17,975 nt of DNA, taken from contig JADLCG010000131.1 in NCBI GenBank assembly GCA_020847355.1, positions 1 to 17,975 of the forward strand. Reading direction: 5' to 3'. How positions within the stretch are numbered: position 1 is the stretch's first letter; the number at the start of each line of letters is the position of its first letter. The notes under the pieces are model-generated. The model was not told the DNA's origin. It was given only the letters and a program-made list of their open reading frames with translations, and searched no databases. Both the position numbers and the translations under genes were made by a program. This DNA comes from Anaerolineales bacterium (GTDB taxonomy: Bacteria; Chloroflexota; Anaerolineae; Anaerolineales; Villigracilaceae). Shown here in pieces: positions 7,221 through 13,306 of the stretch.

Positions 7221-8161
7221 AAGACCGCATCCTGCTGGTTGGCACAGGCGCATTGGCAACTTTGTTCGCGGCGCGTTTAAGCGAAGCGGGACACGCCGTA
7301 GCTATGTTAGGCGGCTGGCAAAAGGGGATTGATGAACTCAATCGCAACGGCGCGCGCCTGCAAACTGCAAACGGCGCGATTCAAAACTTTCCAGTCTTTG
7401 CGACGAACGATCCGCAGGCGGTGAGCGGCGCAAAATGCGCTTTGGTCTTGGTCAAGACGTGGCAAACCGAACGCGCCGCGCAACAATTACAAATCGCCCT
7501 CGCGCCGGATGGATGCGCCGTCACTTTGCAAAATGGGATTGGAAATAAAGAGACGCTTCAGACTGCGCTCGGAGCGGCTCGGGTTGCATTGGGCATTACC
7601 ACCACTGGAGCGACGCTCCTCGCCCCGGGACTCGTCCGCGCTGGCGGGGAGGGCGTAATTTCTCTGGAAGAGAATCAGGCTTCGGTTAAGTTGGCGGCGC
7701 TTTTACGTTCCGCAAATTTCAACTTGCAAATTGTCAACGATGCCGAAGCGCTGGTGTGGGGAAAATTGGTCGTCAATGCCGCGATCAACCCGCTCACGGC
7801 TTTGTTGCAAATTCCCAATGGCGCGTTGTTAGAGCGCCCCAAAGCGCGAAAGATGATGGGCGCATTGGCGCAAGAAACAGCCGCAGTCGCCGAAGCGGAG
7901 CATGTGCGTTTGCCGTTTGAAAACCCCGTTAGCGCGGCGGAAGATGTGGCGCGCATAACAGCCGCGAATTACTCTTCCATGTATCAAGACCTGCAACGCG
8001 GCGCGCCGACTGAGATTGATGCGATCAGCGGGGCGGCGCTGAGACGCGGGATAAAACACGGGATTAAGATGCCTTATACCCGCGCCTGTTTGACGCTGGT
8101 GAAAGCCACCCTCGGCGTGGCTTATAATACAGGAAATAATCTTGGAGGCATTTGTGCGTAA
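7217..8161 (+). CDS. panE: 2-dehydropantoate 2-reductase (ketopantoate reductase)
   Basis: Reduces ketopantoate to pantoate with NADPH, the step after PanB. The protein has 314 residues, the normal length. The N-terminal Rossmann motif is LLVGTGALATLFAARL (6-21), followed by LVKTWQT (78-84) and LQNGIGNKE (104-112). The C-terminal ApbA domain has WGKLVVNAAINPLTAL (181-196), containing the catalytic Lys (K183) and conserved Asn residues, and YQDLQRGAPTEIDAISG (256-272), containing the conserved Glu (E266). The start ATG overlaps the panB stop (ATGA), supporting an operon and confirming the start. The 3' end overlaps the next gene by 8 nt if that gene starts at GTG 8154. Members of the broader ApbA/PanE family with other oxo-acid substrates exist, but the panB neighbour makes this assignment firm. 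Confidence 0.96.
   Translation: MKDRILLVGTGALATLFAARLSEAGHAVAMLGGWQKGIDELNRNGARLQTANGAIQNFPVFATNDPQAVSGAKCALVLVKTWQTERAAQQLQIALAPDGCAVTLQNGIGNKETLQTALGAARVALGITTTGATLLAPGLVRAGGEGVISLEENQASVKLAALLRSANFNLQIVNDAEALVWGKLVVNAAINPLTALLQIPNGALLERPKARKMMGALAQETAAVAEAEHVRLPFENPVSAAEDVARITAANYSSMYQDLQRGAPTEIDAISGAALRRGIKHGIKMPYTRACLTLVKATLGVAYNTGNNLGGICA
8123..8128 (+). promoter_or_regulatory. Possible internal -10 box in the panE 3' end
   Basis: A perfect TATAAT lies 25 nt before the GTG start of the zinc-ribbon membrane protein, but no good -35 sits 16-18 nt upstream (a TTGACG at 8090-8095 is 27 nt away). It may let that gene be transcribed apart from panBE. It also lies in panE coding sequence, so chance is likely. 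Confidence 0.25.
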
Positions 8162-9038
8162 ATTGTTTTTACTTTTTAGCTTAGGGGCGGTATTGATCTT
8201 TCCAACTTCCACATTGGCTCAAAATAGCACAACCTTGCAAAGCGTGAGCGTGCAGTTATGGCCCGAATACGATCAACCGAGTATGTTAGTCCTCACGGAT
8301 TTCAGCGTGCCGGCAAACACTAAACTTCCGCTGGATTTAACTTTCCGCATTCCGAAAGGCGCGAATTTGATTGCGGTGGCAAATTACAATGCAAACGACG
8401 CTTTGGTAGATGCGGTGTTTGTGGGACCCAGCCTGGCGGGCGATTGGCAGGAATTTACCATTACGATGACTTCTACTTCCGCGCGTTTTGAATACTACGA
8501 TCCAATTTCTTTCAATGGAAACGAACGCGCCTATTCGTATTTATGGGCTGGCGATTATGCCGTCAAACAATTTGCGATTCGCGTCTTGGAGCCTTTAGAT
8601 GTCACTATGCTTTCCACTGACCCGCAATTGCCTTCTATTTCAAGCGCAGGCGAAGGGAAATACTACACTACCGCCGCAATGCAACTGGCGCAGGGCAAAG
8701 AATACGCATTGGCGCTTCAATATAGTAAAACGTCCAACCTGCTGGTGGTTGAACAGCCCAACGTTCAACCGGCGACTCCGCTTGACGAGAATACGCAAGG
8801 GCGCGTCTCTTTAGCCAAAGCCTTGCCTTATGTGTTGGGAATTTTAGGAATGATTCTGGTGATCGCCGGAATTTATTTTTGGCGCTCGAGCGGTCAACCT
8901 GTTTCTAAGACGCGCCGCCGCGCCGCGCATAATGTGGCGAAGACTAAAGAGGAAAGCGTGTATTGTTCGCAATGCGGCGATCGCGCCAAGCCCGGCGATC
9001 GCTTTTGCCGAACTTGCGGCGCGCGCCTGAAAAGTTAG
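8154..9038 (+). CDS. Membrane-anchored exported protein with a C-terminal cytoplasmic zinc ribbon
   Basis: A 294-residue protein of unknown function. The GTG at 8154 is preferred: GGAGG (8144-8148) precedes it by 5 nt and the product then begins with a classic signal peptide (RKLFLLFSLGAVLIFP, cleavage about A22/Q23). A TTG at 8142 in the same frame would overlap that ribosome-binding site. Residues 23-215 form an exported, beta-rich domain with QSVSVQLWPEYDQPSMLVL near its start, a motif-like pattern seen in carbohydrate-binding-like or Ig-like folds, but no family is recognised with certainty. Residues 224-243 are a transmembrane helix, then a basic linker (KTRRRA) and a zinc ribbon YCSQCGDRAKPGDRFCRTCG with C271/C274/C285/C288. 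The topology places the ribbon in the cytoplasm. It overlaps panE by 8 nt, which may be chance operon packing. No terminator is seen after it. Confidence 0.8.
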   Translation: MRKLFLLFSLGAVLIFPTSTLAQNSTTLQSVSVQLWPEYDQPSMLVLTDFSVPANTKLPLDLTFRIPKGANLIAVANYNANDALVDAVFVGPSLAGDWQEFTITMTSTSARFEYYDPISFNGNERAYSYLWAGDYAVKQFAIRVLEPLDVTMLSTDPQLPSISSAGEGKYYTTAAMQLAQGKEYALALQYSKTSNLLVVEQPNVQPATPLDENTQGRVSLAKALPYVLGILGMILVIAGIYFWRSSGQPVSKTRRRAAHNVAKTKEESVYCSQCGDRAKPGDRFCRTCGARLKS

Positions 9039-9070
9039 CGGCTGAGTCTACAAGAATGTAAAGTCATTAA

Positions 9071-9099
9071 TTGACGCATCTTCGCCTTGCAAGTATAAT
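9071..9099 (+). promoter_or_regulatory. Sigma70-type promoter of the PATAN-GTPase operon
   Basis: TTGACG (9071-9076) and TATAAT (9094-9099) are separated by exactly 17 nt, the best promoter match in the window. Transcription would begin near 9106, giving a leader of about 38 nt. A second TATAAT at 9114-9119 has no matching -35. Confidence 0.8.
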
Positions 9100-9108
9100 T
9101 TTTACGTT

Positions 9109-9126
9109 ATCCCTATAATTAGGGAT
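9109..9126 (+). promoter_or_regulatory. Inverted repeat at the start of the PATAN-GTPase operon transcript (possible operator)
   Basis: Perfect 7-nt arms ATCCCTA (9109-9115) and TAGGGAT (9120-9126) flank TAAT. It begins about 3 nt downstream of the predicted transcription start and 18 nt before the AGAGGA ribosome-binding site, a position typical of a repressor operator. It could also form a weak 5' hairpin. The binding factor is unknown. Confidence 0.45.
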
Positions 9127-9143
9127 GGGTAAGTAGAGGAAAA

Positions 9144-9950
9144 ATGGCTCTGCGTGGAAACTTACGTGATTTTACGATTACACAACTACTCAACCTGATT
9201 AACCTCGCCAATCGAACCGGCACGTTAATTATTGATAACCCCGTCGAACAGGCGCAGGTGGCTTTTCGCGGCGGTAAATTGGCTTATGCGCGCATCGGCA
9301 AAGATGACGGAAGTTTGGCGGCGGTTTTGCACAAAGCCAATAAAATCAACGCCAATCAATATCGCGCCATTGCAGATCGCGCCGGTCAGATGACGGATAA
9401 AGAACTCGGCTTGCTATTAATTAATGCCGGCTACGTCACCCAAGAAGATATTCTGCTCAACTTACAGGCGTATTTCACAGACGCAATTCGCAAATTATTC
9501 ACGTGGGTCGAAGGTTCGTTTCGCTTTGAAAATGAAATGATGCCGCCCGACGATAGAATTAACGTCAGGCTCGATCTTGAAAATATCATTATCGAAGGCT
9601 CGCGCCAATTGCGCGAACTGGAACAACTGCAGGACGAAATCCCCAGCTTGGACATGGCTCTAAAATTTACCGAACGCCCGTTGACGAACGTCAACCTAAG
9701 CGTGGAAGAATGGAAAGTCGTCAAATTTGTGGATCCGAAAAATACGATGAAGCAAATTGGCGCTACCAATAAATTGAACGATCTCGAAGTGCGAAAAATT
9801 GTATATGGTTTACTGCAGGCAGGTCTGGTGGAAATTATCCGCCCCGCCGGTACGGTCATTCAGCCCAGCCCGAAGACATACCCAACCCAAGACAAAGAAG
9901 AACAAAAGACATTAATCAATAAACTGATCGGCCGCATTCGTTCGATGTAA
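9144..9950 (+). CDS. PATAN (DUF4388) domain signalling protein
   Basis: A 268-residue protein. Residues 1-110 match the PATAN/DUF4388 domain: an N-terminal LRGNLRDFTITQLLNLINLANRTGTLII, then AQVAFRGGKLAYARIG and a helical segment around LLINAGYVTQEDI. The middle carries FTWVEGSFRFENE (about 129-141), another typical PATAN element. Residues about 180-235 look like a winged-helix module (EWKVVKFVDPKNTMKQIGATNKLNDLEVRKIVYGLLQAGLVEI). PATAN domains occur in PatA-type response regulators and alongside MglA-like GTPases, where they are thought to mediate protein contacts. Here it stands alone and is followed after 39 nt by a small GTPase, so a partner or regulator role for that GTPase is likely. 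The ATG at 9144 has AGAGGA (9135-9140) before it. It is the first gene of the operon. Confidence 0.88.
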   Translation: MALRGNLRDFTITQLLNLINLANRTGTLIIDNPVEQAQVAFRGGKLAYARIGKDDGSLAAVLHKANKINANQYRAIADRAGQMTDKELGLLLINAGYVTQEDILLNLQAYFTDAIRKLFTWVEGSFRFENEMMPPDDRINVRLDLENIIIEGSRQLRELEQLQDEIPSLDMALKFTERPLTNVNLSVEEWKVVKFVDPKNTMKQIGATNKLNDLEVRKIVYGLLQAGLVEIIRPAGTVIQPSPKTYPTQDKEEQKTLINKLIGRIRSM

Positions 9951-9989
9951 ATTTATTTAAGGCATTTATAGATCAGAAGGATAGGTATT

Positions 9990-10529
9990 ATGCAAACGGT
10001 CAAAATGGTAGTCACAGGTCCCTTTAGCGCCGGCAAGACGCAGTTCATTCAATCCGTCAGCGAAATTGACGTCGTTGCCACAGAACGTAAAATCTCGTCA
10101 GATGAAGAGCGCTCCGTCAAATCCGCAACGACTGTAGCGATGGACTTTGGTCGCATTACGGTAGACGAAGATTTGGTTTTATTCCTCTTCGGCACGCCCG
10201 GTCAGAAACGCTTTGACTTCATGTGGGAGATTCTCTCCGAAGGCATGTTAGGCTTTATCGTGATGGTAGATAGCACCCGCCCGGAGACTTTCCGCGAAGC
10301 GCGCTCAATTTTAGAGACCTTCCGCGCCTATGCCCCAACGCCTTTTGTGGTTGCCGCCAATAAACAGGATGCCGCCGACGCCTGGGAGATTGACGATATC
10401 CGTCATGCCCTGCGTTTGGACAGCCAGACAAAATTATTGCCGTGCGTCGCCACTGATCGCGCCACCGTCAAGACGGTTTTGCTGGAGCTTTTATATAGCA
10501 TTATTCAAGAGATGGAGTCCGGGAAATAG
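9990..10529 (+). CDS. Small Ras-like GTPase (CvnD/MglA-type)
   Basis: A 179-residue GTP-binding protein of the prokaryotic small-GTPase group. The P-loop GPFSAGKT (10-17) binds phosphates, and ATTVAMDFG (46-54) is the switch I region with candidate Thr. The G3 position reads FGTPGQKRFDFMW (67-79), with Gly68 where Ras proteins have Asp; this GTPGQ form is characteristic of the streptomycete CvnD and related bacterial GTPases. NKQD (124-127) is the guanine-specificity motif and PCVATD (151-156) the G5-like loop. In relatives these act as molecular switches, usually with a Roadblock/LC7 partner that acts as GAP; none is encoded in this window. It sits between the PATAN protein and a hydrolase, with AGAAGGA 8 nt before the ATG. 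Confidence 0.92.
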   Translation: MQTVKMVVTGPFSAGKTQFIQSVSEIDVVATERKISSDEERSVKSATTVAMDFGRITVDEDLVLFLFGTPGQKRFDFMWEILSEGMLGFIVMVDSTRPETFREARSILETFRAYAPTPFVVAANKQDAADAWEIDDIRHALRLDSQTKLLPCVATDRATVKTVLLELLYSIIQEMESGK

Positions 10530-10549
10530 GGACGGATTGATAACCAACT

Positions 10550-11347
10550 GTGTCTTCAATTACGACTGATCAAGGTATCGTTCACTACGAAGTTTACGGG
10601 CGGGGGCGGCCCGTAATTCTCTTGCATGGCTGGCTTGGTTCTTGGGGGTTGTGGCAGGAAACCATGGCTTACCTCGGCGCGTTTTACCGCACCTACGCGC
10701 TGGATTTTTGGGGCTTTGGCGAATCGGGTAAAAAACGCGATACATACGCGGTTTCAGATTTCGTCAGTTTGGTAGATCAATTCATGGAGCAGTTGGGCAT
10801 TGTCCATGCGCCGTTAGTGGGGCATAGCATGGGCGGCACGGTTAGCTTGTCGGTCGCTATCCGCTACCCAGAACGCGCCAGCAAAGTTGTGGTGGTTGGC
10901 TCGCCGATCGTCGGCTCCTCGCTGGCGCCTTTGCTCAAACTGGCTGGCTATCGTCCCATTGCCTTCATGCTCTTCAACATGATGGGCGTCTTTCGGGCAG
11001 GGATGCGCTTATACTCGCCGTTCATTTGTAGAGACCCGCGCTTTCCAGATATGATGGACCGCGACCTCTCCCGTACCACGCTTGAATCTTTCCTCCTTTC
11101 CATTGCCTCCCTCCGCAGAACGGACTTAACTTCCGCCCTCCCGCAAATTAAAATTCCGGTGATGGGCATCTACGGCGATAAAGACGTGATCGTTCATCCG
11201 CTTCAATGGAAGCCTTTGCAAAAAGGCGTTCCGCATTCGCTGATCGAGCGCTTCCCAACCGCCGGGCATTTCCCCATGTTTGAAGAGCCGAACGAATTTA
11301 GCCATAAGATAAAAACCTTTTTGGATCAAGAGAAGCCAACGCCATGA
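10550..11347 (+). CDS. Alpha/beta-hydrolase fold protein
   Basis: A 265-residue protein of the AB_hydrolase family. The oxyanion-loop motif HGWLGSWGLW (26-35), the nucleophile elbow GHSMGG (91-96, Ser93), the acid residue in YGDKDVIV (Asp212) and the histidine in TAGHFPMFEEP (His240) make a complete catalytic triad, so it should be active on an ester, lactone, amide or C-C bond; the substrate cannot be told. No signal peptide is seen, so it is cytoplasmic. The GTG at 10550 is the only start that retains the whole fold, because an in-frame stop lies just upstream (10541-10543). It begins 20 nt after the GTPase and overlaps the V4R gene by 4 nt (ATGA), so it is co-translated with its neighbours and may make or destroy a signal they sense. 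Confidence 0.92.
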   Translation: MSSITTDQGIVHYEVYGRGRPVILLHGWLGSWGLWQETMAYLGAFYRTYALDFWGFGESGKKRDTYAVSDFVSLVDQFMEQLGIVHAPLVGHSMGGTVSLSVAIRYPERASKVVVVGSPIVGSSLAPLLKLAGYRPIAFMLFNMMGVFRAGMRLYSPFICRDPRFPDMMDRDLSRTTLESFLLSIASLRRTDLTSALPQIKIPVMGIYGDKDVIVHPLQWKPLQKGVPHSLIERFPTAGHFPMFEEPNEFSHKIKTFLDQEKPTP

Positions 11348-11955
11348 GCGGCGGCTCTTTTTATTATCCGCAGAAAATGGGGCGGGCGCTCCTCGCTGGT
11401 ATGGAAGAAATACTCAGCCCCAATGGAATGCGCCATGCCCTGAAACTCGGCGGGCTTGAAAATATGCTTCAAGAACAGCCCGTTCAAAAATTCCCATTTG
11501 AAAGCATCAGCGCTTTGCAAACTACCTTGGAATTGATTTACGGACCGCACGGCGGCAGAGGCGTCGCCTTGCGCGCTGGGCGCGCATCTTTTAAATATGG
11601 GTTGAAAGAATACGGCTCTATGCTTGGGCTGACAGAAAGCGCTTTTCGCTTGCTGGCTTTGCCCAATAAATTACACGCCGGCGCGCGCGCTTTCGCGGAA
11701 TTGTTCAATAAACATACCGATCAAATCGTCCGCGTGACGGAAGGCGAAAATCAAATCATTTGGCAAATTGAGCGCTGTCCACTGTGCTGGGGGCGCGCGG
11801 CGGAAGAACCGATCTGCCATTTGGCGGTGGGCTTAATTCAAGAAGCCCTATATTGGGTGAGCGGGGGCAAAGTTTTTAATGTGGAAGAGACAGAATGCAG
11901 GGCCGCGGGCGGCGCAACTTGCAAAATCGTGATTGACAAAACGCCGCTCACATAA
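11344..11955 (+). CDS. V4R (4-vinyl reductase) domain protein
   Basis: A 203-residue protein. The C-terminal part (about 100-197) matches the V4R domain: RCPLCWGR (144-151), PICHLAVGLIQEALYWVSG (156-174) and VEETECRAAGGATCKIVI (180-197), with cysteines C145, C148, C158, C185 and C193. V4R domains bind small molecules, for example in the aromatic-sensing part of XylR/DmpR regulators and in BchJ, and several have cysteines that can bind metal. The N-terminal half (1-95) resembles the alpha-helical front part of similar proteins. No DNA-binding domain is seen, so it is more likely a ligand sensor acting on partners than a transcription factor. Its start overlaps the hydrolase stop by 4 nt. It ends the cluster; no clear terminator follows. 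Confidence 0.8.
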   Translation: MSGGSFYYPQKMGRALLAGMEEILSPNGMRHALKLGGLENMLQEQPVQKFPFESISALQTTLELIYGPHGGRGVALRAGRASFKYGLKEYGSMLGLTESAFRLLALPNKLHAGARAFAELFNKHTDQIVRVTEGENQIIWQIERCPLCWGRAAEEPICHLAVGLIQEALYWVSGGKVFNVEETECRAAGGATCKIVIDKTPLT

Positions 11956-11980
11956 TTTGTTGACGTTTACAAATTTGTTG
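11954..11980 (+). repeat. Pair of AATTTGTTG direct repeats upstream of the beta-helix gene
   Basis: AATTTGTTG occurs at 11954-11962 and 11972-11980, 18 bp apart start to start, each followed by GAC or GGAC. The second is overlapped by the palindrome ACAAATTTGT (11969-11978). They lie about 30-55 nt upstream of the -10 box of the next gene, a position that suits an activator site. They could be chance in AT-rich sequence. Confidence 0.3.
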
Positions 11981-12009
11981 GACAGGGCGTTTCATTGCAG
12001 ACTTTGATT

Positions 12010-12015
12010 TATAAT
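12010..12015 (+). promoter_or_regulatory. Consensus -10 box of the beta-helix gene (leaderless)
   Basis: A perfect TATAAT ends 6 nt before the ATG at 12022, the same spacing as before the glycosyltransferase. No -35 is evident at 16-18 nt and there is no Shine-Dalgarno, so a leaderless transcript is likely. The intergenic stretch is 66 nt. Confidence 0.5.
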
Positions 12016-12021
12016 TAAGCA

Positions 12022-13299
12022 ATGCTTAAGATCATCCTGCACGCGCAGAACCCAATCATGCCGTTTTGCGAACCAGCCCGCGAACTGCGAATTCAAAATA
12101 CGCCGCTCTGGTTACATCAGCGTAACTTGCTCGCTCCGTATGTCACCCGCGAAATGGAATTGAAGCAAGGCGATCCGTTACAGCGCGTGCGCGAACCCTC
12201 GATTGTTTACCGCGATAACCTGTTTTTTGATAAACACTACATTGACGAATTTATCAAGCAAGCCGTCCGTTTGAACCGACCGGTGCGCGCCGCCTTCCGC
12301 GCTGACGACCCCGCTTTCAAAGAACACGCTTTTCCGCTTTCAACTTCCTACACGCCTGCCGGTAGCCTGTACCTTGCCGATCTATGGTATTACCCGAATG
12401 GTCCTATGGCGGGCGTGGAGCCGCTCGTGGTGGATTTACAAGCGCGGGAAATTGGCTACTACCATGTGCCAACCTACATGGCCGATAACAGCGGCGATCT
12501 CGTCTTTCAAGTCCCTTTGCGTTCTTTGATGGCGATTGATTCGTGGGTGCATGTATTTATTGCCGATATGGTCTTTGGGCAATTCGCACATGGCGCGCGC
12601 TTTGAAAAAAGATTGAATGAAGATCTAGCTTTCAAACTCAAAATTATCGGCAAGGCGATTTATGAGGGGCGACAGGTTTTAGAATGTTCTGAACTGGTTA
12701 AGATCGGTAAGAACTGCGTGATTGACCCCAGCGCCACAATTCACGGCCCGGCGATCATCGGCGATAACGTGACGATCAACGCCGGAGCGGTGATCGAAAA
12801 CAGTATTATTGGCAACAACGTCAATATTTCGCAAGACGTGCAGGTGATGCTTTCCGTAGTGGGGGATGGCGCCTTCCTGCCTTTCCGCGCCGCCCTGTTT
12901 ATGACAACCCTCATGGAACACAGCATGTTGGCGCAAAACACCTGCTTGCAAATGTGCGTCGTTGGGCGCAATACGTTTATTGGTGCAGGCTCCACGTGGA
13001 CGGATTACAACTTGATTCCCGCGCCGATTCGCGCCAGAGACGGCAACGGCAAATTGAGCATTTCCAACCGCCCGGTGATGGGCGGCTGTGTCGGTCATAA
13101 TTGCCGGATTGGCTCAGGCATGATCGTTTATCCCGCCCGCACAATTGAATCGGACGTGGTCTTAGCCGCCTCGAAAGAGCGCCGCGTGATTGACCGCGAT
13201 ATCACCTTCGCCGATAGCGATCATCATCATTTGAAACAAGCTCAATTGCATCAAACCCCGTACCACAAACCTGCAAAGGAAAATCTGGAATCTTGGTAA
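12022..13299 (+). CDS. Left-handed beta-helix (hexapeptide repeat) protein, GlmU-like architecture
   Basis: A 425-residue protein. Residues 226-285 contain hexapeptide repeats (IGKNCVIDPSATIHGPAIIGDNVTINAGAV), and after a more hydrophobic stretch (about 285-312) a second repeat block follows (VVGRNTFIGAG, VGHNCRIGSGMIVYP, about 313-385), together forming a left-handed beta helix as in acyl-, acetyl- and nucleotidyltransferases. The N-terminal part (EPARELRIQNTPLWLHQRN, 17-35) resembles the N-terminus of GlmU-like proteins that lack the glycine-rich nucleotidyltransferase motif; I see no such loop, so sugar-nucleotide synthesis is not supported. The C-terminus is His-rich (SDHHHLKQAQLHQTPYH). 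The AAR-like gene starts 7 nt after its stop, so the pair is probably co-expressed. Acyltransferase or scaffold roles are guesses. Confidence 0.75.
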   Translation: MLKIILHAQNPIMPFCEPARELRIQNTPLWLHQRNLLAPYVTREMELKQGDPLQRVREPSIVYRDNLFFDKHYIDEFIKQAVRLNRPVRAAFRADDPAFKEHAFPLSTSYTPAGSLYLADLWYYPNGPMAGVEPLVVDLQAREIGYYHVPTYMADNSGDLVFQVPLRSLMAIDSWVHVFIADMVFGQFAHGARFEKRLNEDLAFKLKIIGKAIYEGRQVLECSELVKIGKNCVIDPSATIHGPAIIGDNVTINAGAVIENSIIGNNVNISQDVQVMLSVVGDGAFLPFRAALFMTTLMEHSMLAQNTCLQMCVVGRNTFIGAGSTWTDYNLIPAPIRARDGNGKLSISNRPVMGGCVGHNCRIGSGMIVYPARTIESDVVLAASKERRVIDRDITFADSDHHHLKQAQLHQTPYHKPAKENLESW

Positions 13300-13306
13300 C
13301 GCCTCA

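Noticed and set aside
8142..8153. Upstream TTG start for the zinc-ribbon membrane protein
   Set aside because: It would overlap the GGAGG site; starting at GTG 8154 gives proper spacing and a clean signal peptide.
8977..9002. Two GCGATCGC octamers (a third at 5944-5951) resembling the cyanobacterial HIP1 repeat
   Set aside because: Three copies in 18 kb is far below the density in HIP1-rich cyanobacteria, and all lie in coding sequence where codon use can explain them.
9114..9119. Second TATAAT before the PATAN gene
   Set aside because: It has no -35 at a usable distance and is part of the inverted repeat; the upstream pair with a 17-nt spacer is far better.
12679..13098. Open frame of 139 codons on the minus strand inside the beta-helix gene
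   Set aside because: It mirrors the repeat region of the sense gene; its His- and Val-rich composition is a by-product of the hexapeptide codons.
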